Assembly (NCBI GenBank): GCA_947462335.1
Contig: OX381710.1
Span: 24,955,772 to 25,019,771, forward strand
DNA length: 64,000 nt
Direction of reading: 5' to 3'
Source: Harmothoe impar
Taxonomy: Eukaryota; Annelida; Polychaeta; Phyllodocida; Polynoidae
Each line of letters begins with the position of its first letter. Position 1 is the stretch's first letter. The notes below the pieces were generated by a model. It did not search any database, was not told the DNA's origin, and was given only the letters and a program-made list of their open reading frames with translations. Positions 1 through 11,690 of this stretch are shown here, piece by piece. A program made the position numbers and the translations under genes.

Positions 1-135
1 TGCCATTGATACAAAATGGATACGGGGGTGAACCCGGCTTCCCGCCGGTTTAAACTTTCATACTGTCGGCTGCCGCCGGTCGACTTTGCTACTCGATGAA
101 TAATTGTCGGCTGCGGGCCGACTTTTGGCGGAAAA
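1..135. other. CpG-rich block at window edge
   Basis: GC- and CpG-rich sequence with repeated GTCGGCTGC and GCCGGT words, cut by the window start. It contrasts with the AT-rich DNA to its right and resembles the other island-like blocks here. No ORF or splice structure is apparent. A promoter or enhancer edge is possible but unproven. Confidence 0.3.
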
Positions 136-1113
136 TAGCAGCGCGTGTTGCCTCAGACACACAGACGCTTGTATAGCCAATCGTCGCCTCGCACAAACAG
201 ACCTCTTCTCACTACTGACCACAGATTACACTTCCAGATCTATATACATATTTATCTTATATACATGTATGTGAGTAGTTATACCAGCAGGTAAACAACA
301 TTGAGGGGCGTTGGGCAGGGGGGGAGGGGCGATGACCCATGGAATCTCAACCCCCTGTAAGGTAAGAAGGATGCTATGTGAATGATCAGAAAAAAAGTAG
401 ATAATATACAACTATTCCCCTGGAGAGAGGGTTCCAAGTGCTCCGTCCCGAATCATCCACCCCGCCTCATATAAGACGTCCCTGATCGTTCATTTGCTTC
501 ATAAATACAGTAATGGTTACATTCCAGCTGACTGAAATTTAATAAATTGTAGATTAGAGTGCTTGGCTATGAAATAACTATAGTATAGTATGATCATACA
601 TACTGTATATAACCACACAAATGGGTCAATTGGGAAATTACTATTGAAATGTCGGTTGGACAAATATTTTAATCATCACTCGGAAGTGCATTGACTGTAT
701 GCGATTTGATATTAATGATGGTATTACTTTTTAACTTGCGAAGTAATGTTAACTCTCCCATAGCAAAGTGGATGTTTGTTTGAGATGTCAATTGTTATGT
801 TGCACATGCTCTGAGCTCCAAAATATAATCTGAAAAATAAAACCTGTAGTGAATATTCCTAACCAATGATTTTTATCATACATGTACAGTATAAACAGGA
901 TCTGATATCCCCGATTAGGTGTGTTTATGAGCTCTTTTTGAACGTTTGGAGGTATTTTGGAGCATGAAATATCTCACTTACATTTTCAATTTTCGTCTAG
1001 CCTATACGGCATAAATGAAATATTGCCTCTGTGAGGCGTTGCTATACACTTTCTAATTTATGTGTAAGTTAGGCTAATTGTATAACTTTAAAACGTTGTA
1101 TACGTTCACCATT
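136..1113. other. AT-rich stretch, no gene seen
   Basis: Unique-looking, AT-rich DNA. The only long ORF (226-411, minus) shows no protein character. Nothing else is supported. Confidence 0.5.
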
Positions 1114-1170
1114 GAAGTGAGTGAGTAAGTGAATGAGTAATGGATGTTTAACGCCATTTCGACGACTAAT
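1114..1170 (+). repeat. Possible SINE or repeat tail (GTGAG-rich, TTTAACGCC)
   Basis: A degenerate GTGAGTGAGTAAGTGAATGAG stretch runs into GGATGTTTAACGCCATTT. This arrangement recalls abundant short repeats of molluscan genomes, from memory of their general look. The fragment is too short to classify. Confidence 0.3.
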
Positions 1171-1174
1171 AAGG

Positions 1175-1490
1175 GTGAGTAGTATATGGGAACTGTGCTT
1201 TTGGTATGGCTAAAACTGTGAGTAGTATATGGGAACTGTGCTTTTGGTATGGCTAAAACTGTGCGTAGTATATTGGAACTGCACTTTTGGTATGGCTAAA
1301 ACTGTGAGTAGTATATGGGAACTGTGCTTTTGGTATGGCTAAAACTGTGAATATGGTGCACCACTGTGAGTAGTATATAAAACTAAAAACTGTAGTATAT
1401 AAAACTAAAAACTGTGCATAGTATACTTTTAGTATGGATAAAACTGTGAGTAGTATGAAAGTCGTACTTAAAGTATGGCTTAAAAGTGAG
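1175..1490 (+). repeat. 43-bp minisatellite, GTGAGTAGTATA unit
   Basis: Units start at 1175, 1218, 1261 and 1304, a 43-bp period. Each begins GTGAGTAGTATA and contains CTTTTGGTATGGCTAAAACT. From 1347 the array decays into shorter, diverged units. The minus-strand ORF across it (1253-1645) is a by-product of the repeat. The leading motif recurs in arrays at 34.9 and 62.5 kb. Confidence 0.9.
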
Positions 1491-1874
1491 TAGTCAATGC
1501 AAATACATAGTATTATGTTAACTTTTACTCGGACTGAAGGCGGCCAGTCGTCCCTTGACGGTTGACCTGTACTATGACTGCCTACAGCAGGCACTTTACA
1601 GTATGGTAAGACTGTAAATCGCAAAAATACAATGCCGCTAAACACAGCAAGTATTACTGAGAAGGTATACCTTATACTGTAATGAACTTAATTACCAAAG
1701 TTGATATGGGAACTTTGAGACACCCTTGTTTATGATCCTGATGGCTTATACAAACATAGATTCTAGGTGGTACTGTCTTCTTCTGTATAAATCAGCATAG
1801 GTGGACGAGTAAATGTATGGTCACCCTTTACGCACTGTAGGGGGAGTAATACACTATATGATTATGTCTGTTTG

Positions 1875-2045
1875 CCACCATGATACCTGAATGCATCCCT
1901 TTTGAGTAGCTACTGTATGAATGCATCATGCTGAGCCTATGGGACTGATGCACTACGATCGGGTTGATACACCAATACAGTGCAGGCCAGCGTCTGTTGG
2001 TGCATCATGAGCATCAAGGTTGAGGCACAACGCCTTAAAGGGTTA
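1875..2045. mobile_element. TTAA-family MITE, left end missing
   Basis: Contains the family words GAATGCATCATGCTGAGCC and GGTGCATCATGAGCATCAAG and ends CCTTAAAGGGTTA at 2033-2045. The CCCTTTAAGGG left end is absent. Non-coding. Confidence 0.65.
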
Positions 2046-2439
2046 TTCCATCAGGTTCCTTAAAGGAGGACTATGTGGGGGGTGCGGGAGGGTGACACAG
2101 TGGAGGTGCTGTAGGAGGGAGGGGGGCAGATGGCACTCGGCGGGACCCGCTGGTGCGTGGCCGTCACAAAAGCCGCCTCTGGGGACATGGCGGGTACCTG
2201 CCGCCTCCACTACACTAACATACATGTTTGATGATGCCCTCCTCATACGGACGTCCACATACACCGCCATTGTTCTACCTCCACCCCAGCCAAAAACACA
2301 TACAATACAGCGTTTGTCCACAACAAGCCAACCGTTACCACCAGCGTCTAGCTGCCTCCAAGCCGCCTGGCCAATTTTTTTTTCTTCGATGCTTTCAGTA
2401 AGCACAGGGATCTGAATGAAATATTCAAAAACCAAGAGG

Positions 2440-2725
2440 AAAAGTAGCAAATGCGAATCCATTCCGATGAGGTGTTCTTTAGGTTTGTTTTCTGCGGATC
2501 GTGTCCTTGGTATTAGGCGGTACGCTGTTCGGCGGGTTGTCGGTCGGCCGGAGGGCAAAGTGTTCTATTTCTACATAAAGCCGGGAAAGACATTAGACAC
2601 TGACGACAAACAACAGATCCAAATCACCGCTACTTTCCTTGTCGATAAAAGAAAAGCCTGTGAAGCAGATTGCAGTCTTTCCAAAAGTCGTCTGCTTACA
2701 CATTTGGAAGAAACCCGTCCTTAGA
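2440..2725. other. Candidate conserved noncoding element
   Basis: A non-repetitive block of balanced composition between repeat-rich or low-complexity DNA. A plus-strand frame (2416-2724, 102 aa) stays open but shows no domain, start context or splice support, so I do not call it a gene. It looks like the other unique islands in this window. Conservation is untested. Confidence 0.3.
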
Positions 2726-3310
2726 CTAAGCCATCCCCGCTCGGGAGGAGACTTTATGAATTTCAAATGGCAAGAAAGTCAATTATAAATCCTTTCCATT
2801 AGCTATTTCATTTTCCCTTGATCTACCTTTCCTGCATTCCAGAAGTCTTCATCTAAACCTTCATCTCGGTGAATTATGTTTACTCCTTTTCACTTTCAGA
2901 ATACCTTCCCTTCTTCCTTTAAAGTGCACCTGCTATTATCATTTAACTTTTTGCCATCCTTTTCTGTGCGATATTGGCTCATATTTCAGTTCTTCACTTT
3001 CAGTATAATCATTCATGAATGGTGTCAAGGTTGCCATATGCTCCGATCTGGGGAAGGAGTTGGGAAATGAGAACATGGATGACATTGAAGCCTACTGTCT
3101 CTCTTAGATTGTTTTCCCCTCTTTTTCATACTATTCTCCCAATCACTTAATTTTATTTCAATTATTATTAACTGTACCCCCGGTGCCAAATTCTCTAAGT
3201 GGCCTCTTATGCGACCATATGCTCTGATCTGGATGGGTGGTGCATGGAGGGTGGGGGGTCATAAGGTGAGCTTAACCCTTTGCAGATCGTATAGTTTTGG
3301 TTTTCACCCA
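2726..3310. other. Pyrimidine-rich stretch, no gene seen
   Basis: Repeated CTTTC and CTTCC tracts produce several acceptor-like sites (for example after 2842 and 2900), but no strong donors follow. Nothing supports an exon. Confidence 0.4.
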
Positions 3311-3433
3311 GTTGATACACGTCTGAATGGCCAGAATGATTCAGGCTTGCCAAGATACCTGCCACGGCTGCATTCATGCATCATGCCTATCAGGTGAATT
3401 GTAGGGTCAAAAGGTATGCGGCCCTTAAAGTCT
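3311..3433. mobile_element. TTAA-family MITE, partial
   Basis: Right half of a copy: GTTGATACAC, then GCATTCATGCATCATGCC near 3370, then GCGGCCCTTAAAG at 3418-3430. The terminal GGGTTAA has decayed. Confidence 0.6.
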
Positions 3434-4260
3434 TAGTACCTACCTGAGGCAAAACTACGTATGCGGTTGTGAGTGGGGGGGGGGGGGTTGGGGGTAACTC
3501 ACGGGGCTGTATCCACAACAATGGCCTGCAGCCTACAGCAGCAATATGTCCCCTCACTAAGTGACAGATGCCGCCACTCTCCTCCCAGATACACTCCTCT
3601 GCTATCTCTGCTCTCATCGTCTAAGCTGGCTCGAAAGCCCACCGTCCAATGCTAAGTGTTGGTATGTCTGAATGAGAGTTCAGACAGCGGTGAACATGGC
3701 TGGTCTTTTACAGAAGTGGGAGGATACACGGTCCATCATTACCTCCTTTCACAGGCGAGTTTGGTGCAGAGTGATGACCAGGGTGAGATGGGGTAGTGTG
3801 GGAGAGTGAGTTAGGAGCAGACGACATTTGGGTGCAAACAGGATACCTGTGTCTGTTGTCGTGTGTTGCCGCCTCTGTGGTCAGTGGGGCGTGGTGGACC
3901 GTGAAGTCAGCACCGCCGTTAGTACTACCCCGCCCTGCCCGCTCCGGGATCGTTTACAGGTGGTTTTTACCTGTCTCATCATGCCCCCCCCCCTCACCCA
4001 CCCACACACACACTCACACAGCTGGCTATCTCTGTATAGGCCGCCAACACTGCCCCACCCTAGGGAGTTGCTGCTTAGCGACGCTAGGTGTCGCGTGTCG
4101 CAAACACTGACCACGTGACCGTCCTGTGTTCAGTGGAGCATGACACCAAATGGTTGCGTCTCCTCCAGGGTAAAACCAGCCCCCGGCGCCATTTAACAGG
4201 TATACATGCCATTAGGATGAAAGTGGAAATGATACTGTTCGATAATGTCATTTATACCAC
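3434..4260. other. Mixed low-complexity stretch with poly-G and CA runs
   Basis: Holds a G run of about 14 at 3474-3488, a poly-C plus CA-repeat patch at 3984-4020 and a CACGTG E-box near 4113. Overlapping short ORFs on both strands have no protein character. Confidence 0.4.
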
Positions 4261-4267
4261 ACAGAAA

Positions 4268-4351
4268 CTGTATGCATTATATCGTCCTCAGTCCAGAGAC
4301 ACGTTTTCTACTCCTTCTCAGCCTTTGCTGAGGTCGGTATAATGCATACAG
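4268..4351 (+). ncRNA. 84-nt hairpin, miRNA-like or small MITE
   Basis: Arms 4268-4291 and 4328-4351 form a 24-bp stem. As plus-strand RNA it has one G-U wobble and one U-U mismatch. The outer arm begins CTGTATGCATTATATCG and the closing arm is CGGTATAATGCATACAG. The 36-nt loop is larger than in most animal pre-miRNAs, and the arms match no miRNA I recognise. A tiny inverted-repeat transposon is the main alternative. Confidence 0.3.
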
Positions 4352-4359
4352 AGCGATTA

Positions 4360-4930
4360 CATTACTAAAACTATTACACATATCAATATCATGTTAGTTC
4401 TCCTTCCCTTGATGTGCCCCTGAAAAGCCCAAAATGTGAAAGAACTACAGACAGCAATACTCAGGATGTATATATTGAACACTCGTTACCTCCCACCCCA
4501 TCTCCCCACACAGTGACACACACATGACCGCCCTACCTGTGCCCCCCTGGACCCTTTCAGGTCTAGTTCCCACGATGGGGAAAATCACCATGGCAACTGG
4601 CCAAGCACCCCTCCAGTCCTAATAAGTCTAATGGCGACGATAAGATCGCGTCGCCAATAGTCATTATCTTGGCGCGGTGGGAAAATGAAATACTATAATT
4701 GACATCTCCCCTACCCCACCCACCCTACACTTCATGTAGAGGATATGGGGGAGGGGGTGACAGAGCCAGAGGTAGGTGGAGATATCCTCAATGTTAATGT
4801 GACTTAAATCTACTTAGATGTAGATATTGTTACAATTGGTGTAGATGTGTGTCGGATGTGAGAAGCGGATAGATGATACTCGTATTGTTAATGCACTACC
4901 GTCACTGTCCGATGTCTAGGGTGTAGACTA
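4360..4930. other. Unique stretch, no gene seen
   Basis: Contains an 8-bp inverted repeat TGGCGACG...CGTCGCCA near 4632-4656. No ORF or splice signal stands out. Confidence 0.4.
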
Positions 4931-4942
4931 TCACTTTGGACG

Positions 4943-4984
4943 TTAACCCTTTCATGATGACAACGGGCATACTGTATTAAATCA
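4943..4984. mobile_element. TTAA-family MITE terminal fragment
   Basis: A short TTAACCCTTTCATGATG... piece joins two family words (end motif and CATGATGACAACGGGCAT), as if most of the body were deleted. Confidence 0.45.
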
Positions 4985-5013
4985 CAATGTGGTGCTGAAC
5001 CGGTAATACTTGT

Positions 5014-5122
5014 TATACATACATACATACATACATGCATACATACATACATACATACATACATACATACATACATACATACATACATACATACATACAT
5101 ACATACATACATACATGCATAC
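5014..5122 (+). repeat. (CATA)n microsatellite
   Basis: About 27 tetranucleotide units of CATA with a few CATG interruptions. Because the unit is not a multiple of three it leaves tyrosine, valine and methionine repeats open on the minus strand. These are not genes. Confidence 0.95.
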
Positions 5123-5129
5123 AATACAG

Positions 5130-5861
5130 TATTCAAATATGCTATATGTAGCTGGACCTGTTGAAAGTAACATCGCTTAAAGCTATACTAAAACTACACT
5201 CATATTCCCAGTGATATACATATAGAATTGCCTCATCTACACTGCACGTGTATGTTCCTTGTCTCTTCACAAGCCATACCTCATTGTTAACAGTTCAACT
5301 TTCTCTTAGAGTCACAGACTATACTACACTAGGAAATCTCTGCCTGGCTATACAATATGCAGTATACAAGCTCTTATCAATTTGTCAACGTATCAATATA
5401 AAGGTAGCCCCTGATTACAACTGTTAGGGCAGAGGAATAATTTATTGAAATATATATTGATGAGGCAATACTCAGTAAGTGTGCCTATATATAGCATTAT
5501 GGCGACTAATTCTGTGTTGTGGCACACTTATGGAGGCCCATTGATGAAAATTCCATGTGATATAATTTATTGAAAGAGTGTCGACACACAATAGAGATGT
5601 TTCTGTAAATATTATATACACCCTATTTGACTGATATCTAGTACTGGTACTAATGATATCGACACCATAATCGTATTGAGTAGGTTCAATGCATAAGTAC
5701 CATGGCTTCCCCTTATTTACACAAATACAGGTTACTATCATAGGGCTTATCATATTAACGGTATGCCAACACATGTATACGTCGGATCTCAATGTTAACA
5801 TACCTATGTTGAATCTATGTTAAACATGATTCGACCGATTTCCAAGAATATTCACCCCATG
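5130..5861. other. AT-rich stretch, no gene seen
   Basis: Unique AT-rich DNA. The minus-strand ORF 5472-5801 lacks any domain character. Confidence 0.4.
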
Positions 5862-7136
5862 CACAGCCAAAAATAATTTTCTTACCCCAAGAAAATACTA
5901 GAATCGAGATTAAATTTTCTTGATTCAAGGAATAAACTCATTCTGAGTTTTTGCATTTATCTTGTTTTCAGAAAGGGGAAGCTAAAAAAAAAATCTTATA
6001 TTTTTCTAGTATTCTTCTAGAAACAAGTATTCAAGATTATTTTTCTTTAGGAATTTTCTTAAAACTGGTCATTCGTGCACCCAACAAGATCATATCTTAT
6101 ATTCCTGAAATAAGAAAGTTCTATTTCTAGTTTTAAGATTGCCATATCTTGAAAATCTGCTCAGTTAAGAATTAACCTGGGTCCATGTGTCTAAAGTGTC
6201 AATTAGGGCAAAAAATATGCAAGTATACTCTACTATGTCATGGTTATGACCATGCTTAATGCCTTCACCAAATTCCTTCCATTATTTGAGAATTTTATAG
6301 GTGTGGAATGTGAGTTCAGTTAGGTTCCATAGGGATCAGACTACTAAATAAGAATTATTTTCTTAAATTAAGAACATTAGTTACATGTTGTGCCACAAGA
6401 GGCCACCACTATGCAATACAACAACTTTCCTATCAAACAGGGTATACATTTCTGCCTTAAATTAAGTCCCAAAGAAACAGAAGAGGTTAAAAATATGTGG
6501 GAAAAGGGGAAATTTGTTAGGGATTAATTTGATGTAAGAACCCTTGTTCCAGTGAATGAATTATAATAACTATAGGGAGAAATGATAAGAGACACCATTT
6601 GCTAGATAATAGCATTTAGATAAAGGGAAGGATTACCTGTCCCATTACATGAAGTGAAATGACTTTGAATAAAGGTCTGTTTGCTTAAACTTCTATTGTA
6701 GCTACAAAAAGCTGCATTTAATCTGATGAACCTCTTTCTTATGCTCTGGCATCAATCCGTTCTCTCTAAGTCTAAAATTAAAAATAATCATACCCCTTTC
6801 CCAGGCAAGAACATCAATCTTGTTTATTTACTCGAATAAGAAATTAAAACTTACTTAAGAAAAGGGTTTTCTAGAAAAAAGGTCCATTCCGTAAGAAATA
6901 TTTTCTTATTTTGAGAAATATGTCAGGAAATATCATCTTGATTCCAGTATAAAATACTTGATTTAAGAATTTCTTTCTTGTTTGTTTTTCTTGTTTGTTT
7001 TTCTTACTCTAAGTATATTAAACTCAACCATGCTTTCAAGTAAAATTTTGTTATCCTACGGACAAACTTGTTTTAAGTTTATTTTACTTAAAACAAGAAA
7101 TATTTTCTAAAAATGAGAAAATTATTTTTGGCTGTG
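5862..7136. mobile_element. Non-autonomous DNA transposon, 1.27 kb
   Basis: The ends are inverted copies of CACAGCCAAAAATAATTTT, and dinucleotide TG follows and precedes the element as a possible 2-bp target duplication. The interior is AT-rich and filled with AAGAAAA, TCTTGTTTT and ACTTAAAACAAG words in both orientations. There is no transposase ORF. The short duplication and CAC...GTG ends recall CACTA-like elements, but class assignment is a guess. A related hairpin copy is at 56.65 kb. Confidence 0.7.
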
Positions 7137-7212
7137 TGGCTGCGTTACCAATTGGTACATACATAATATTTAATTTTTACGCTATCCACTGTATCCCTTC
7201 ACCGGCACTGAT

Positions 7213-7640
7213 GTGACACTATTATGGCTAATATTTCAATGCATTGAAGACGTGTTCAATGTTAACTTTCCATCACAAGATGCTCCTAAATGGAGGAGCT
7301 TTCACCGTCGGATCGTTCTTTTCTATCACAGTTCAAGTGCCGGAAACACATTCAAAATAAACTGTCTCCATTTCAAGAACAAAATAAAAGGACCTTGGAG
7401 TTCAACTAAACTAATTCCTTCCTCGGTCGAGACCCACCACTTTCAGATCTGTATTTGTCTTTGTTAGAAGCGGCCCAAGATTAAGGATGGCCGGGATCAC
7501 GTGACCTCTGATGAAGGAATGTCGTCTGCTTTGGCGTCCATCTTTGTTCTGGATACGGATTAGCAATAGCATACTGTCTGCAGAGATCGCAGTGGTCCTT
7601 TGACGATGACTTTTATCTCTGCCCCACTTTACAGGTCTGT
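7213..7640. other. Candidate conserved noncoding element
   Basis: Non-repetitive block of even composition right of the 1.27-kb element, with a CACGTGACC E-box near 7498. Short ORFs on both strands overlap with no coding bias I can see. It resembles enhancer-type sequence, with conservation untested. Confidence 0.3.
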
Positions 7641-8330
7641 TCAATTCACAAATATAGAAATATTCCCATTGCTCGTTTTGATTAACCTATCAAATTACCA
7701 TTAGAACAAAACATAATTAATTCCGGTCTTGATTATGCAATAGGAATAGAGGATAATCCAAAGAACTCTACTCTATGTAGGGACATCGGCAGTGTGTGAT
7801 GAGGTTACGAAGTATGAAAAGTAGCCCCATTCTCTGACACTTTCTGTTCTCCACTCACTAAAAATGGTTTGGGCAGAGGCGATGTGGAAGACCGATGGGA
7901 AGCCTGCCTAGGGAGAGTGGGGGATTAGGATGGGGGGATACTAAGATCTTTGTTCACAAGAAACCCCTGTAGATGTACAAGCAGGTTTACATCCTGTGGA
8001 TAAGAAGGAGAAAGTGCCTTACTTCTCCCTCTCCCTCTGAGTAACTCTCAGGTAGCTTTTTGTAGCATGGAGGGCGCACATGTTACATGTCATATTGGAC
8101 GTTCAATTATTCAGCTCCCCCTTAATGCTGACAGCTGCTTCTTGTCTGATTTATTTCCACAAGCACCTGGGGGGGGGGGGGGGTACTGGTAGCATTGGGA
8201 TGCATTAGGATAGCTGTTCAATACAGTGTGCGTATGTTGTATACACCTTTTGTGAATACAACAACTCTGGTTAATGTGTGGATATAGAATGCATGCTTCA
8301 AAAGGGGCGGAGGGCATGTGGCCTCAGGCA
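7641..8330. other. Unique stretch with poly-G run
   Basis: Unremarkable DNA with a G run of about 15 near 8169-8184. No gene is supported. Confidence 0.4.
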
Positions 8331-9963
8331 GGCCCCTATATATACACATACACATATCAGTCCGTACCATCATATATGGCTTAGAATTGCATCACGATAT
8401 AACTAGATGCATCACACATAATAACTCAGCCATATGACAGTATCTAGATATCACATTACCATATGAGCCCTACAAAGGATATATCATTAAATCTCACTAA
8501 AATACAAAAATTATAAGGGGACACACAGTTTTAATTGTGTCTGATTAATAGGTCAAAAACATCAAAACCATTCCAGGCATATAATTATCTGTATTACCAG
8601 TTCAGAGAACAATGGATGCCACCAATAGTGACTATACTGATTATGATCACATGGTTCAACCAGAAACAATAGGCCACATGGGATACATGTTACCCATCAA
8701 TTGTCCCCCTCCCTCTTCCCTCCTCCCCCTGCACTTCTCTCCCCCACATCCTCCCTCCCTCCCACTGACAGACCACATACGTTACATCTCCATTATCTAC
8801 CTGTTGTTTGACCTTGGCTCTGTCCGCACTTGACCTCTAACCCCTGGCGGACAAACTCCACATCACACAGACGCCCACAGAGGGCACCGAGGTCACGTGA
8901 CGACACCATGTGACCGCTAATCAGACTGCATGATGGGAAGGTAGAGGGATAGGAGGTAGTGTGTGTGAGTGAGGGGGGGTAGGGGTTGCATGGGATCCTT
9001 GCACATATGGCATCATTCAGGCGTGGCGATGCCATTGTTACTTGGTCGACCTTTGACGACTGGAGTGTATCCTTGCCGACCCCCGTGTGGCCATCTGGGC
9101 GGCCCCGTGCATGGCGGCGTGACCCGTGTGTGTGTGTGAGGGTGTGTGTGTGGTATGTGTAAGGAGCGTTACGCACCATGTCCCTAAAGGTGTAGACGTG
9201 AGTCTGAATGGCTGGGTCTGTGGGTGTGCCGTGGGTGGCATAGGGGCTAGATGGCCTGGGGCTGCGTGCAACCATATGGAGGCTTGTTAGGACTGAATCA
9301 GTGTACTTGATTAATGAAATTAAACTAGGGTCAGTTTAGGTTCATGTGTGTCCTGTGGTAGCAATAGACACAGCGGAAAAGAAAAGGGAACAGAGGAAAT
9401 GCACACCAGCTGGATACTTTTTATGCATGGGCTACCTATACAGTGTGAACCCAAGAGGAACAATCGATTTAGAGAATTGTTTTTCCCAATTGGAACAAGG
9501 GATAAATAGCAACTATGTGGTACTTCTGTTAGGACATAAATCCAAGTTTCCCATGTTATCAATGAGTACCTAACTGTAAGAGAACCTACTGTGATACGTG
9601 TATTATTGCAGCACTGCGAAATATAGTATGTTATATCCTTAGAATATAAGAGTTTCAATACGGCAAAGAGCATACAGTAGAACATTCAAGAACCATGCAG
9701 CCCCAATAAAGACGTTTCCAGCACACTGTCCGGAACAGAACACTTTCCACTTTGCCGCTGATCTCCTCAGTAATCATGCAGTCTACTCATCCATGCTCCT
9801 TGGTACATATAGGTCCACACACTACTACAGTATCTAACATGTATATACCATTGCATGCACCTACTTTTCATATACTACTCAACATGGGCCATTCATCCCC
9901 TCTGGGTATAGACTGTTGAAGAAAAGTAGTATAGGGAAAGTAGTGTGTAAGGCATAGTGCGTG
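8331..9963. other. Unique stretch with GT-rich patch, no gene seen
   Basis: Contains a C/T-rich patch at 8704-8765, a GGTCACGTGAC-type E-box near 8890 and a GT-repeat patch near 9126-9160. ORFs at 8612-8833, 8793-9275 and 9320-9685 have no domain character or convincing splice sites. Confidence 0.4.
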
Positions 9964-10076
9964 GCCCAGTGGGCATGGGAAATTGAATTAACACTGGCAA
10001 TTAAAGGGCTGTCGATGTTGATTCAATGTTGATCCAATGTCGGTTCAATGTTGGTGGTTCAATGGAGATTCGACTA
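9964..10076. mobile_element. CCCAGTGGGCA MITE, right end missing
   Basis: Starts CCCAGTGGGCATGGG and continues with TTGATTCAATGTTGAT-type words, like the complete copies at 21.4, 37.7 and 58.8 kb. No GTGCCCACTGGG end follows. Confidence 0.6.
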
Positions 10077-10494
10077 CGTGTCTCATGCACACCTTTGAAC
10101 ATATTACGACGTTGAATTTACCACACGTGTAGGAATTACAGTAACAGGACAGGATTATGTCGATAAATCGCATGCTGGTATGCCTTTATATGAGGACTAT
10201 AATAGAGTAATATTTAATGTCTAGACACGTATGTCTTTAACTATTCAAGACACAAGACGAACATGATTATTACTGCACCTGTACTAAGCGATGGCTATAC
10301 CTATGGGACGTCTTTATATTTTGTAAATAACTTCTTATTGCTCTTTGTATAGTTGAAGATGTATCTCTTGTACATTGTATTGTACCCCTCACATACCCCT
10401 CCCCCGCTTCCCCCTCCCATACCTTCTAAATGATTAAACGTCCCCTACTTCCGCCCACCAGATTATCCCATAATGCCGCCTATATATCCCATAA

Positions 10495-10690
10495 CACCCC
10501 GCGTATATCCCCTACTTCCGCCGGGCTCTGTGACACGTCATGTGACCCCCCGACGTCACACTGACGTCACAAGCAGCGTCGTGTGACGTAAATTGTCGGT
10601 TATTAGCGCGCTCATCAGCGTTGTGGCGGAGGCTGTTAGCGGGTGTCGTTCTGGGAGGGAGACGGACGGGGAGGGGTGGAGGCAGGCTGG
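10495..10690. promoter_or_regulatory. CpG-rich island with CRE/ATF site cluster
   Basis: A perfect TGACGTCA lies at 10562-10569, with related sites at 10535-10540 (CGTCA), 10552-10558 (GACGTCA) and 10584-10591 (TGACGTAA), plus ACTTCCG upstream. Four CREB/ATF-type motifs within about 60 bp in a CpG-rich setting look like a promoter or enhancer. No adjacent exon was identified, so orientation is unknown. Confidence 0.45.
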
Positions 10691-10807
10691 CCTCCATAAC
10701 CCGCCCCACAGCTCATGGTGATTTATACCCACCCTATCTTACTGTCTACTTCTTATCTCTCTGCTGGTGTGCTGCTTCCCCATCAGGCTCTTTGTCTTAG
10801 TGTTCTA

Positions 10808-10983
10808 GTCCTTTAAGGGCAGCATAGTGATTTAATGTGGCATGCCCTCTGTCGTCATAACCGCCCATTGGAATGATATCAACACTGTAGGGTCGGCATG
10901 ATGCTCGAATGAAGCCTTGGCGAGTTACTTGTCACGGCGATAAATGGTATTATGGATTAAAGCACGATGCGGTCATAAATAGG
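10808..10983. mobile_element. TTAA-family MITE
   Basis: Begins CCTTTAAGGGCAGCATAGTG, carries GGTCGGCATGATGC and GGCGAGTTACTT, and ends near ATTAAAGCACGATGCGG. Both extreme ends have drifted from the TTAACCC/GGGTTAA form. Confidence 0.65.
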
Positions 10984-11690
10984 TTATAGCTTTAGAGGTG
11001 GTAAACATATGGGTATATACATAGCCTGGGATTTGTCCTGGTTCATGCACATGATTATGTGACCTTAAAAGAAAAAGGGATCTGAAGCCTCATGTCCCTC
11101 CTTTCATATGATATAACAAACGATGGCGTCGTTGACTAGGGGGTCCGTGGGTGGATGGAGGAGGATCATCTTGGTTGTAGTAGCAGGGTTACTATATGTC
11201 TACTTACAACAGAAGGTGATATGGCGTTAGGTTTTAAATCAGTTAAGTTATGTGTACATAAGTGTGGCATATATATCACATCTAACGCAGGATCACCTAT
11301 AGGCCACACTTTGTACTACATATTTAGTATAGATGGAGATCCCCGGTGGAAGTTTCAGGGATGAGAGGTGTAGGTGTTAGTCTGGCTGTCTGTACGTTGG
11401 TGTATGGACGTCTCGTCTCCACCTCTGCCTCTGGTTGTCTCTGTCTTTCCTCTACAAATATTCCCACGTTGTCTCCCATCTTGTTGTTCTACATTCCAAT
11501 ACCATGCCTGCCCCGGCCCTGTTCTCCATCTCCCCTCCTGGCCTCTTTTTTTTACCTGCTGCTGTTATTCGCCTTAAGTCCCCTTCCATCACCGCCCCTT
11601 CCTTCTTACCCTGTCCCCACGTCCCCGCACCTCCCATGGTCGTTACAGCGGCCGGGCGCGGCTCCCAACCCTCCACAGGGGCCAGCCGCG
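10984..11690. other. Unique stretch with C/T-rich patch
   Basis: The stretch 11400-11640 is rich in CTCC and CCTTCC, giving overlapping ORFs in several frames on both strands. That pattern indicates low complexity, not coding. Confidence 0.4.

Noticed and set aside
2043..2558. 171-aa minus and 131-aa plus ORFs over the same DNA
   Set aside because: Mutual overlap on opposite strands with no domains; partly inside a MITE end and C/G-rich patch.
8612..8833. Plus ORF starting MDATNSDYTDYDHMVQ
   Set aside because: Start of the peptide looks protein-like but it soon enters C/T-rich low complexity, without a donor or clear acceptor.
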